Part shown: piece by piece, positions 1-6,627 of the stretch
Layout: every line of letters starts with the position of its first letter
Numbering within the stretch: position 1 is the first letter of the stretch
From: RUG626 sp051866775
Lineage (GTDB): Bacteria; Bacillota; Clostridia; Oscillospirales; Oscillospiraceae
DNA: 9,925 nucleotides
Assembly (NCBI GenBank): GCA_051866775.1
Contig: JBJDXR010000026.1
Span: forward strand, 1-9,925
Direction of reading: 5' to 3'
Notes under the pieces: generated by a model
The model's database searches: none
Told to the model about the DNA's origin: nothing
Seen by the model: only the letters and a program-made list of their open reading frames with translations
Translations under genes and position numbers: made by a program

Positions 1-15
1 AAATCCGTCAAGAAA

Positions 16-51
16 AACCCCGAAGGTTTGCACCTTCGGGGTTGCTTTTTT
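16..51 (+). terminator. Rho-independent terminator of an upstream gene outside the window
   Basis: A perfect 12-bp inverted repeat (16-27 with 32-43, 4-base loop) is followed by GC and six T residues (46-51). A run of five A residues precedes the stem (13-17, partly inside it), so it could also stop minus-strand transcription. No gene of this window lies upstream on the plus strand, so it most likely ends a gene to the left. Confidence 0.9.
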
Positions 52-135
52 CCGGCTTCGGAGCACTGAGCGGCTAAGCGGTGTGGCCTCCGGGGCTCGC
101 GCTTTCCTCCCAGACAGCGGCGGGGCCGGGGGGGT

Positions 136-264
136 CCAAAAAGGGGGGTCGCAAACCCCTTTTGGTCGTTTGTGGGGAGTCCAGAGTGGGAATTGAAACC
201 CCCTCTGGTGTGTTTTTCTTCAGGGTACCCGGTTCTTTTTACACAAGTAAAAAGAATGGGGTAC
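136..264. repeat. Cluster of three consecutive hairpins in a gene-free stretch
   Basis: The stretch 52-275 contains no convincing gene. It holds three inverted repeats in a row: 136-146 with 156-165 (about 10 bp, one bulge), 181-190 with 199-208 (10 bp, one mismatch), and 225-242 with 247-264 (18-base arms, one mismatch and one G-T pair, ACAA loop). The last ends 11 bases beyond the stop codon of the kinase-like gene on the minus strand. None has a clean T run after it, so simple terminators are unlikely. The layout resembles a mosaic intergenic repeat element; whether it is repeated elsewhere cannot be seen here. Confidence 0.5.
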
Positions 265-275
265 ATCCCCTCCCC

Positions 276-1364
276 CTATTCGTTTGTTACATCCGCTCTG
301 TAGCGCCTGGTATCCAGCACATCGCTCAGCTCCGTGAGGAACACCGACATATCATTTTTATAGCGCACCACGCTGTCCATGAGCATATCGTCCGGGATCT
401 TCCTGTACGGCAGCATGACCGTAACCGCGGTGCCCTCTCCCAGCCTGCTCTCCACCACCGCGCTGCCACCGTGGAGGCGGGCTATCTGCTGTACAAGCGA
501 AAGGCCCAGGCCGGCGCCGGCGGAGCCATCCGTCAGGTCCCTGCGGCCGTTATAGCGGTCAAAGATCGCGGAGAGCGTCTCCTGCGGGATGCCGCGTCCA
601 TTATCCCTGACGGTAAGCATCACGCCGCTTTGGGCGGCCTTTACGCTGAGGACGACCTTTCCCCCGTCAGGAGTGTACTTTATGCTGTTGGAGATAAGGT
701 TCAGGAGCATGCGCTCGAGCTTGTCCCCGTCCCCGTAATATGTGAGGCTGTCCCTGTCGCTCTGAAAGGACAGCTCCAAGCGCTGCTCATCAAAAAGGTA
801 GCGGACAGTCCCCATCAGGTCGCTGCAAAGCTCAACAATATCAAAGGTCGAGGAATTCAGCGTCTCGGCATTCTCGGCGCCGCCGCACAGCTTTGAAAAA
901 TTTTCCACAGTCCTGACGATGCTCCGGCAGGACTTATCCAGCATGGCGGTATACTGTATCAGCTTTTCGTCCTTTGAGGAGGCTATCCTGCCCTTGAGCA
1001 GGCTCACGCCCGTCCTGCAGACCGCAAGGGAATTTTTTATGGAGGTGCTGACAAAATCGGCAATACCGCCTACAGCTTCCCCGTCCCTCTCAGGCGTCCT
1101 CACGGTTATCACCTTAAGCCCCGAAAAGCTGGAGGAGGAGGCGTTAAGCGACCTGTCCCCGACCTTGACTGAGCCTGCCGCGCCGCCGATCTCCTCCGAC
1201 AGCAGCAGGGCGTCAAATATCTCCGACGCGGGGCCGGAGATCCGGTCCCCGAAAAGCTCCCTGGCAGGGGCGTTGGCGTAAACAATCTTATCTTTATTAA
1301 CGGCGGTTACCGCCTCTGTAAGCGTATCAAAGACGGCAAAGACCTCTCTATGTATTTCCTTCAT
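276..1364 (-). CDS. Cytosolic PAS-HATPase protein, histidine-kinase-like but lacking the phosphoacceptor histidine
   Basis: About 362 residues. An N-terminal PAS-like region (about 5-90) leads into a helical DHp-like segment (about 100-165) and a HATPase_c ATP-binding domain (about 175-320), with a 40-residue C-terminal tail. In the HATPase domain the N box (NLISNSIKYTPDGG), the G1 box (DNGRGIP) and the G2 box (GAGLGLSLVQQ) are intact, so ATP binding is expected. The H box is not: the segment that should read roughly F-x-x-x-x-S-H-E-L-R-T-P-L reads FVSTSIKNSLAV. The only histidines are near the N-terminus and in the conserved ARLHGG of the ATPase domain. There is no membrane segment or signal peptide, and no response regulator gene is adjacent. 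I place the start at ATG 1364, preceded by GGGG at a suitable distance; an in-frame GTG at 1370 would add two residues but has no spaced ribosome site. Likely an ATP-binding regulator or degenerate kinase; the partner is unknown. Confidence 0.85.
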   Translation of the reverse strand: MKEIHREVFAVFDTLTEAVTAVNKDKIVYANAPARELFGDRISGPASEIFDALLLSEEIGGAAGSVKVGDRSLNASSSSFSGLKVITVRTPERDGEAVGGIADFVSTSIKNSLAVCRTGVSLLKGRIASSKDEKLIQYTAMLDKSCRSIVRTVENFSKLCGGAENAETLNSSTFDIVELCSDLMGTVRYLFDEQRLELSFQSDRDSLTYYGDGDKLERMLLNLISNSIKYTPDGGKVVLSVKAAQSGVMLTVRDNGRGIPQETLSAIFDRYNGRRDLTDGSAGAGLGLSLVQQIARLHGGSAVVESRLGEGTAVTVMLPYRKIPDDMLMDSVVRYKNDMSVFLTELSDVLDTRRYRADVTNE

Positions 1365-1376
1365 ACCCACACCCCG

Positions 1377-1400
1377 CGTTTTCGGCAGCCGCCGAAAACG
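1377..1400 (-). promoter_or_regulatory. Leader hairpin just upstream of the kinase-like gene's ribosome site
   Basis: A perfect 10-bp inverted repeat (1377-1386 with 1391-1400, 4-base loop) lies in the 5' leader of the minus-strand kinase-like gene, between its predicted promoter (1437-1465) and its start codon. Read on the minus strand it is not followed by T residues, so it is not an attenuator there; read on the plus strand it is followed by TTATTTTTCT and could stop antisense transcription. It may affect mRNA stability or ribosome access. Confidence 0.5.
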
Positions 1401-1436
1401 TTATTTTTCTAAAAATAGTCTCTGTAATTTATGTAA

Positions 1437-1465
1437 ATAATATCAAACACCGGCATCATTTTCAA
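1437..1465 (-). promoter_or_regulatory. Sigma-70-type promoter for the kinase-like gene
   Basis: On the minus strand, TTGAAA (1465-1460) is separated by 17 bases from TATTAT (1442-1437), with a TG one base upstream of the -10 (extended -10). Transcription would start near 1430, giving a leader of about 65 bases that contains the 1377-1400 hairpin. Confidence 0.65.
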
Positions 1466-1537
1466 TATTTTTTGTAGCAGTAAGCAAAAATTGGCTTATT
1501 ATGTGAAAAAACTCTTTATTTTTTTTGCATGTGAGGT

Positions 1538-1585
1538 TATAATTTATGTGTATGTTTTGATAATTTAATCACAATATCCATTATA
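1538..1585 (+). promoter_or_regulatory. Promoter region of gap
   Basis: Two candidates lie in this AT-rich stretch. TTGATA (1557-1562), 17 bases, ATTATA (1580-1585) is the better-spaced pair and gives a leader of about 20 bases. Upstream, a perfect TATAAT (1538-1543) has only a weak -35 (TTTATT, 1515-1520). Either or both could serve this highly expressed gene. The Shine-Dalgarno AGGAGG follows at 1597-1602. Confidence 0.55.
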
Positions 1586-1610
1586 GAACTTAATTTAGGA
1601 GGAAATTAAC

Positions 1611-2645
1611 ATGGCAGTAAAAGTCGCAATCAACGGATTTGGCCGTATTGGCCGTCTCGCCTTCCGCCAGATGTTCGGCGCTGAGGGCTACGAGGTCGTC
1701 GCAATCAACGATCTTACCAGTGCAAAGATGCTTGCACACCTTCTCAAGTACGACACCGCTCAGGGCAACTATGTAGCCAAGGGCCACACCGTAGATTTCC
1801 ACGAGGGCGAGGGTGAGGACAACTACATCGTCGTCGACGGCAAGAAGATCATCATCTACAAGCAGCCTGACGCCACCAACTGCCCCTGGGGCGAGCTGGG
1901 TGTTGACGTCGTTCTGGAGTGCACCGGTTTCTATACCTCCAAGGCAAAGGCTGAGGCCCACATCAAGGCCGGCGCCCGCAAGGTCGTCATCTCCGCTCCT
2001 GCCGGAAACGACCTGCCCACCATTGTCTACAACGTAAACCAGGACACCTTAAAGCCCGAGGACACCATCATCTCCGCCGCCTCCTGCACCACCAACTGCC
2101 TCGCTCCTATGGCTAAGGCTCTTAACGATTACGCACCCATCCAGTCCGGCATCATGACCACTGTTCATGCTTACACCGGCGACCAGATGATCCTTGACGG
2201 TCCTCAGCGTAAGGGTGACCTCCGCCGTGCCCGTGCTGGCGCTCAGAACATCGTCCCCAACTCCACCGGCGCTGCAAAGGCCATCGGCCTTGTTATCCCG
2301 GAGCTTAACGGCAAGCTCATCGGCTCCGCCCAGCGTGTTCCTGTTCCCACCGGCTCCACCACTATCCTTGTGGCAGTCGTCAAGGGCAAGGACATCACCA
2401 AGGAAAGCATTAACGCCGCTATGAAGGCCGCCTCAAACGAGTCCTATGGCTACAACGAGGATGAGATCGTCTCCAGCGACGTCATCGGCATGAGCTACGG
2501 CTCCCTGTTCGATTCCACCCAGACCATGGTCACCAAGATCGACGACGACACCTATCAGGTACAGGTCGTGTCCTGGTATGACAACGAGAACTCCTACACC
2601 ACCCAGATGGTCCGCACCATCAAGTATTTCTCCGAGCTTAAGTAA
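1611..2645 (+). CDS. gap: Glyceraldehyde-3-phosphate dehydrogenase, type I (glycolytic, NAD-type)
   Basis: 344 residues, full length for the family. It converts glyceraldehyde 3-phosphate, phosphate and NAD to 1,3-bisphosphoglycerate in glycolysis and acts in the cytosol as a homotetramer. The N-terminal Rossmann motif NGFGRIGR (8-15) is present, and the AIND at 31-34 puts an Asp at the adenosine-ribose position, which favours NAD over NADP. The catalytic cysteine is C159 in SAASCTTNC and its partner is H186 in TTVHAYTGD. The phosphate-site sequences SSTG-like NSTGAAKAIG (217-226) and the C-terminal SWYDNENSYT (321-330) are intact. ATG 1611 has AGGAGG 8 bases upstream. The gene stands alone, with its own promoter and terminator, and its C-rich third positions suggest strong codon adaptation and high expression. 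Confidence 0.98.
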   Translation: MAVKVAINGFGRIGRLAFRQMFGAEGYEVVAINDLTSAKMLAHLLKYDTAQGNYVAKGHTVDFHEGEGEDNYIVVDGKKIIIYKQPDATNCPWGELGVDVVLECTGFYTSKAKAEAHIKAGARKVVISAPAGNDLPTIVYNVNQDTLKPEDTIISAASCTTNCLAPMAKALNDYAPIQSGIMTTVHAYTGDQMILDGPQRKGDLRRARAGAQNIVPNSTGAAKAIGLVIPELNGKLIGSAQRVPVPTGSTTILVAVVKGKDITKESINAAMKAASNESYGYNEDEIVSSDVIGMSYGSLFDSTQTMVTKIDDDTYQVQVVSWYDNENSYTTQMVRTIKYFSELK

Positions 2646-2662
2646 TTTAAATCCGTCGGCAG

Positions 2663-2693
2663 AGCCGCCGCGTGCTGCACGCGGCGGCTTTTT
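2663..2693 (+). terminator. Rho-independent terminator of gap
   Basis: A perfect 12-bp GC-rich stem (2663-2674 with 2678-2689, 3-base loop) is followed by five T residues, starting 18 bases after the gap stop codon. Confidence 0.93.
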
Positions 2694-2772
2694 CATCAAC
2701 ATTTTTATTGCGATAGTCTATAAACTAAAGCATTTTTGTTGTAAACCACAACATTTTCCCCAAGAAAAACAT

Positions 2773-2801
2773 TTGATTTTTTCTCCCCAGCGTGCTATCA
2801 T
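2773..2801 (+). promoter_or_regulatory. Sigma-70-type promoter upstream of the MATE gene leader
   Basis: TTGATT (2773-2778), 17-base spacer, TATCAT (2796-2801). Expected start near 2808. It lies after the gap terminator and before the 2821-2859 terminator hairpin, so it should produce a short RNA of about 50 bases unless polymerase reads through into the MATE gene. The rest of 2694-2772 is AT-rich with no gene visible. Confidence 0.6.
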
Positions 2802-2820
2802 ATTTTCTGCCGAGTTGCCG

Positions 2821-2859
2821 AAAGCGTAAGTCCAGGAAATCTGGACTTACGCTTTTTTT
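2821..2859 (+). terminator. Terminator hairpin in the leader of the MATE gene (candidate attenuator)
   Basis: A perfect 15-bp stem (2821-2835 with 2841-2855, 5-base loop) ends in an unbroken run of seven T residues (2853-2859). The gap gene already has its own terminator at 2663-2693, and no gene lies between, so this one belongs to a transcript starting at about 2808. It ends 40 bases before the MATE start codon. No second promoter is visible in 2860-2899. Confidence 0.85.
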
Positions 2860-2899
2860 GTTTTCTGCAGCGGCGGCAAATTTTTGATAGAGGTAAAAT

Positions 2900-4333
2900 A
2901 TGGACAATTCAGAACTCAACTACTTAAGAAACGAAAAAATCGGGAAGCTGATGATGAAGTACGCCGTACCCTGCATCATCTCCCTGCTTGTGGCGGCGCT
3001 TTACAACATCGTCGACCAGATCTTCATCGGCTGGGGCGTCGGTGCGGAGGGCAACGGCGCCACGAACATAGTGTTCCCGCTGACCGTCATGGCATTGGCT
3101 ATAGCTACAATGATCGGCGACGGCGCCTGCTCCTTTGTCAGCGCCAGCCTTGGACGCCGCGACTCTGACAGCGCCCACCGCGCCATCGGCAACGCCATAG
3201 TGCTGGCCGTGGCGTCAAGCTTGGTGCTGATGGCGGTCTATCTGATCTTCAAATCGCCTCTGCTCCGGATGTTCGGGGCCACCGACGACGTATCCGACCT
3301 CACAAAGCAATATGCAAGCGACTACTTCTTCTGGATTTCTCTTGGCATCCCCTTCTATGTGTTTGGCCAGGCGATGAATCCCATTATCCGTTCCGACGGC
3401 AGTCCAAAGACGGCCATGGTCGCCACGGTAGCCGGTGCCGTAGTCAACGTCATCCTCGACCCCATCGCTATTTTTGTCTTTGACATGGGCGTCACGGGCG
3501 CCGCCATCGCCACGGTAGCCGGACAGATCATCACCGCTGTCATATCCCTGATCTACCTTTTCAAGATGAAGGCCGTGAAGCTCTCCAAAAAGAGCTTTGT
3601 GCTGAAAGGCCGCCTCATCGGGAAGTTCATCCCTCTGGGCTTTACCAGCTTTCTCAGCCAGTTTTCACTGGTGCTGGCAATGGCCGTCATCAACAACATG
3701 ATCACAAAGTACGGCGCTGTCTCCAAATTTACCCTTGACGGCACCGCCGACATCCCTCTTGCCGTTCAGGGCATCGTCATGAAGTTCTATCAGATCGTCA
3801 TCTCCATCGTGGTGGGCATGGCCGCCGGCTGCATCCCCATTGTGGGCTTTAACTACGGCGCAAAGGCGTATGAGCGGTGCCGCAGCATAATGAAGCGGCT
3901 GCTTCTGGCGGAAGCCATAGTCGGAGCGGTGGCGCTAGTGCTGTTCCAGCTGTTCCCGGTGCAGCTGATAAGCGTCTTCGGCACGGATAACCCGGACGTG
4001 TATTTTGAGTTTGCAAAGTGCGCATTCCGCATCTACCTGTGCATGATGATACTCGACTGTGTAAACAAGGCCTCGTTTATATTTCTCCAGTCCCTGGGCA
4101 AGGCGCTGGCCTCCACGCTGCTCTCCCTCATCCGCGAGGTGGCACTTGCGGTGCCGCTGGCTATACTTATGCCGCAGCTTTTCGGCAAGCTCTTCGGTAT
4201 GGAGAACGCCATCTACGGACTTCTCGCATCAATGCCGTGCTCGGCTGTAATCACCTTTGTCGTCACCATGATAATCATTCTCCGCACAAACCGCCAGCTC
4301 AAAGGCCAGCAATCCGGAGATGTAAGCGAATAA
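2900..4333 (+). CDS. MATE family multidrug/cation exporter, MepA-like
   Basis: 477 residues, the usual length for a 12-helix MATE transporter, which exports organic cations and drugs in exchange for Na+ or H+ across the inner membrane. Two repeated six-helix halves are visible: helices start near residue 20 and run to about 220, then a basic loop (KMKAVKLSKKSFVLKGR, 222-238), then the second half from about 240 to 460. Family-type sequences include the N-terminal ALYNIVDQIFIG (33-44), NPIIRSDGSPKTAM (160-173), LDPIAIFVFDMGVTGAAIAT (186-205) and GFNYGAK (316-322). These fit the MepA-like branch best, but substrate cannot be told. ATG 2900 has AGAGG six bases upstream. A kinase-like gene follows 22 bases after the stop and is probably co-transcribed. 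Transcription may depend on reading through the leader terminator at 2821-2859. Confidence 0.93.
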   Translation: MDNSELNYLRNEKIGKLMMKYAVPCIISLLVAALYNIVDQIFIGWGVGAEGNGATNIVFPLTVMALAIATMIGDGACSFVSASLGRRDSDSAHRAIGNAIVLAVASSLVLMAVYLIFKSPLLRMFGATDDVSDLTKQYASDYFFWISLGIPFYVFGQAMNPIIRSDGSPKTAMVATVAGAVVNVILDPIAIFVFDMGVTGAAIATVAGQIITAVISLIYLFKMKAVKLSKKSFVLKGRLIGKFIPLGFTSFLSQFSLVLAMAVINNMITKYGAVSKFTLDGTADIPLAVQGIVMKFYQIVISIVVGMAAGCIPIVGFNYGAKAYERCRSIMKRLLLAEAIVGAVALVLFQLFPVQLISVFGTDNPDVYFEFAKCAFRIYLCMMILDCVNKASFIFLQSLGKALASTLLSLIREVALAVPLAILMPQLFGKLFGMENAIYGLLASMPCSAVITFVVTMIIILRTNRQLKGQQSGDVSE

Positions 4334-4355
4334 ACCAATTAAATAGGAGGCAGTC

Positions 4356-4949
4356 ATGAGTAAAACCATCATCACCATAAGCCGCGAATTCGGCAGCGGC
4401 GGAAGATACATCGGCGAGCAGGTCGCGAAGCGCTTGGGTTTTTCCTACTACGACAAGGACATAATCGCCCGCGTGGCTGAGGAGACCGGCTTTGCGCCGG
4501 AGTTCATTGAGGAACGCGGTGAGTACGCCTCCCGCGCAGGCATTTTTGCCTATGCCTTTGAGAGCCGCGACAGAACGGGAGCGTCCATGGCGGACTATCT
4601 TTATTCCGTTCAGAGCAGGATAATCCTCGATATTACCGATAAAGGCCCCTGCGTTATCGTTGGGCGAGGCTCCGACTACATCCTGCGCGAGCGTCCCGAG
4701 GCAATGCACGTCTTTATATGCGGCGATGAAAAAGCAAAGCTCGAGCGCATAGTCAGGCTCTACAACAAGTCCGAGTCCGAGGCGGCAAAGCTTATGAAGG
4801 ACACGGACAAAAAGCGCAGCATCAACCACCGTTACTACACAGACCTTGAGTGGGGCAAGGCTCAAAACTACACCATGTCCCTTAACAGCAGCGCTGTGGG
4901 CATTGAAAGATGTGTGGACATCATCTCGGAGCTTGCAAAAAAGCTGTGA
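4356..4949 (+). CDS. Cytidylate-kinase-like protein (Cytidylate_kin2 family)
   Basis: 197 residues. The N-terminal P-loop region ISREFGSGGRYIGEQVAKRLG (8-28) is typical of the Cytidylate_kin2 group, in which Arg stands where classic kinases have the P-loop Lys; this is family-normal, not a defect. YYDKDII (31-37), CVIVGRGSDYIL (99-110, second nucleotide-binding strand) and the Arg/Lys-rich lid KDTDKKRSINHRYYT (148-162) followed by W166 and G167 are also as expected. The housekeeping CMP kinase Cmk is a different family member, so the substrate here is not established: a nucleoside monophosphate or another small phosphoacceptor. ATG 4356 has AGGAGG five bases upstream. It lies 22 bases after the MATE gene and before a shared terminator, so the two are likely one operon. 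Confidence 0.88.
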   Translation: MSKTIITISREFGSGGRYIGEQVAKRLGFSYYDKDIIARVAEETGFAPEFIEERGEYASRAGIFAYAFESRDRTGASMADYLYSVQSRIILDITDKGPCVIVGRGSDYILRERPEAMHVFICGDEKAKLERIVRLYNKSESEAAKLMKDTDKKRSINHRYYTDLEWGKAQNYTMSLNSSAVGIERCVDIISELAKKL

Positions 4950-4962
4950 CATACTGCAATGT

Positions 4963-5003
4963 TAAAGATACGGCGTCTCCTAAAAGGAGACGCCGTATCT
5001 TTA
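4963..5003. terminator. Bidirectional terminator between convergent genes
   Basis: A perfect 18-bp inverted repeat (4963-4980 with 4986-5003, 5-base loop) sits between the cytidylate-kinase-like gene (plus) and the unknown 511-residue gene (minus), 13 bases from each stop codon. T residues lie in the outer stem on both strands, so it can serve both directions. Confidence 0.88.
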
Positions 5004-5016
5004 TTAAACCTTCCGC

Positions 5017-6552
5017 TCACAGAAGCTTAACGGTCAAATCGTCAAACTGCTTTTCATGAAACTCTATCCGCCACCGGACATCTTCCACCGGCTCAAAGTG
5101 CAGAGCAGAACAGGCCGCCCGCAGCTTTCCCTGTCCACCGCCGCCGAAAACAATGGCCGTGGGGCCGTCCGCGCCCCCAATAATGCCGACAGCCACATCA
5201 TCTTTCGCCTCGGGAGCAAATGGATATAGTGTTTCACATTGCCTCCGTCTTGGGCGGTCACCCTCAGCACAGTCGGTTATGGAGACAGCGCCCTTTGGCG
5301 GCTCCGGTGTGATTATGAAGCTCATGACAATATAATAAGGCGGGTATTCCATATCTCGCGCGTCGGGCATCATTGAAAAATCCATCTTTTGCTGTTCATA
5401 TTCCTGAACCGTCAGGGTGTGCCGGATGCCTGTTTCCGGAAGAGTAAAGCCGAAGGTATCGCCGGGAGCGTCTACGGAAAAATTCGGCCCGGGTACGGAA
5501 ACCGGCTCCTGCTCCATGGTGACGGAGAGGGTTTTTACCTCCGGCCGCCGTTTTATTTTCCACGGAAAAGCACAGCGCCTGATAATCCATCCGTAAGCGG
5601 GATCCAGTCCATAATGCTCCATCACCCATTTGACCTCAAGATCATTTACGGTGCCATCCTCCAAGCAGGGATTATAGCTTATCCCACAGCTGTGAGAGAC
5701 TTTAAGTTCCCATCCGTTTACCATAACTTTTGGTCTAAAATTAAAACTCAGTGGGTTTTCAAGCTCAAGCTGCATACGCTCCTCTTTTGAAAAGCACTTG
5801 TACAGCTCGTTTTCCGGTGTCAGATCCCACTTGTCCATAAAAGCACGGATTCTCTCCGGCTCGATTTGTATGCAAAATTCAACGACCAGTCCCTTGCTGC
5901 AGGAGTATACCGCAGGTATCAGGCAGCGTCTCTCAGCCCACCGGTACTCTTTTCCCACGGAGATCTCTTTTCCCGCCCGGTCCCTGCCCCGGTGTCCCCA
6001 GTAATTCCCGTCAAAAAACACCCTCCACTCAGGCATTTTAGGCTGAGCATTTTCATTCATGTCCGGGTCATAAAAATCCTCTGTATATTTGATTCTGCTG
6101 TAATCAAATGAGGCCTGCAGGCTCTTTATGTACTGCCAAGGTTCCTCCATGGGCGTGAGCTTGAGCTTACCCGCAAGCTCTGCAAGCACGCTTCTCTGCC
6201 GCTCCGTGGGAGGATTCTCTTTAAGGAAAGCGTCAAACTGCGCCTCATCCCACAACCATGCCTGCTCCAATACCGCGGCGTCTCCGCAGGCCAGCAGCAA
6301 ACGCAGGAAGTCTGTAAAGCTCACAGCCAGCGGATGCACATAATCGGGTGCAGAGTTCATGGGGCTGACGGCAAAAACAGTCTCGCCAAAGTCTCGGATA
6401 AAGCAGTAGTGGATACCGTCTACCCCCGCCCAGCCGATGATTGACGCGCCCTTTGGGGTACAAAAATACGCCGCCTCGCATTCCCTGCGCTCCACACCCA
6501 AGGGGGCAAGGTCGATACCCATCTTCAAAAAGCTCTGATGCGAGTTTTTCAT
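5017..6552 (-). CDS. Protein of unknown function with a C-terminal GIIGGADGPT motif
   Basis: 511 residues from ATG 6552, chosen because GAGAAAGGAAAG precedes it at good spacing; an in-frame ATG at 6597 (526 residues) has no ribosome site. I do not recognise the protein. It appears soluble: no signal peptide or clear membrane helix. The N-terminal 110 residues (ending in VSFTDFLRLLLACGD) loosely recall the end of SMI1/KNR4 (SUKH) domains, but this is a weak match by eye. The middle is rich in Trp, Cys and aromatic residues without a known catalytic pattern. Near the C-terminus (residues 456-469; DNA 5146-5187) lies GIIGGADGPTAIVF, the signature of region III of the sodium-pumping decarboxylase beta subunit OadB, but here with no membrane helices around it. 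About 40 residues follow (ending FHEKQFDDLTVKLL). It lies 75 bases after the gatD-like gene, on the same strand, without an evident promoter, so it may be the last gene of the trmB-murT-gatD unit. Confidence 0.8.
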   Translation of the reverse strand: MKNSHQSFLKMGIDLAPLGVERRECEAAYFCTPKGASIIGWAGVDGIHYCFIRDFGETVFAVSPMNSAPDYVHPLAVSFTDFLRLLLACGDAAVLEQAWLWDEAQFDAFLKENPPTERQRSVLAELAGKLKLTPMEEPWQYIKSLQASFDYSRIKYTEDFYDPDMNENAQPKMPEWRVFFDGNYWGHRGRDRAGKEISVGKEYRWAERRCLIPAVYSCSKGLVVEFCIQIEPERIRAFMDKWDLTPENELYKCFSKEERMQLELENPLSFNFRPKVMVNGWELKVSHSCGISYNPCLEDGTVNDLEVKWVMEHYGLDPAYGWIIRRCAFPWKIKRRPEVKTLSVTMEQEPVSVPGPNFSVDAPGDTFGFTLPETGIRHTLTVQEYEQQKMDFSMMPDARDMEYPPYYIVMSFIITPEPPKGAVSITDCAEGDRPRRRQCETLYPFAPEAKDDVAVGIIGGADGPTAIVFGGGGQGKLRAACSALHFEPVEDVRWRIEFHEKQFDDLTVKLL

Positions 6553-6627
6553 GCGTCTTTCCTTTCTCCGTCTCCGGTCAAATAAAAGGTGCGGCATAGG
6601 GAGCGTCTTTTTGTGTAACTTATAAGC

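Noticed and set aside
81..896. Long plus-strand open frame of 271 residues
   Set aside because: It runs through the three hairpins and then antisense to the kinase-like gene, whose protein has clear HATPase motifs; the frame's own product has no recognisable domain and no ribosome site.
4364..4415. P-loop of the cytidylate-kinase-like protein lacks the classic Lys and Ser/Thr, seeming a dead kinase
   Set aside because: An Arg at this place (GSGGR) is normal for the Cytidylate_kin2 group, so it is not a sign of lost function.
4299..4952. Minus-strand open frame of 217 residues
   Set aside because: Exact antisense shadow of the cytidylate-kinase-like gene, which has the P-loop, lid motif and AGGAGG site.
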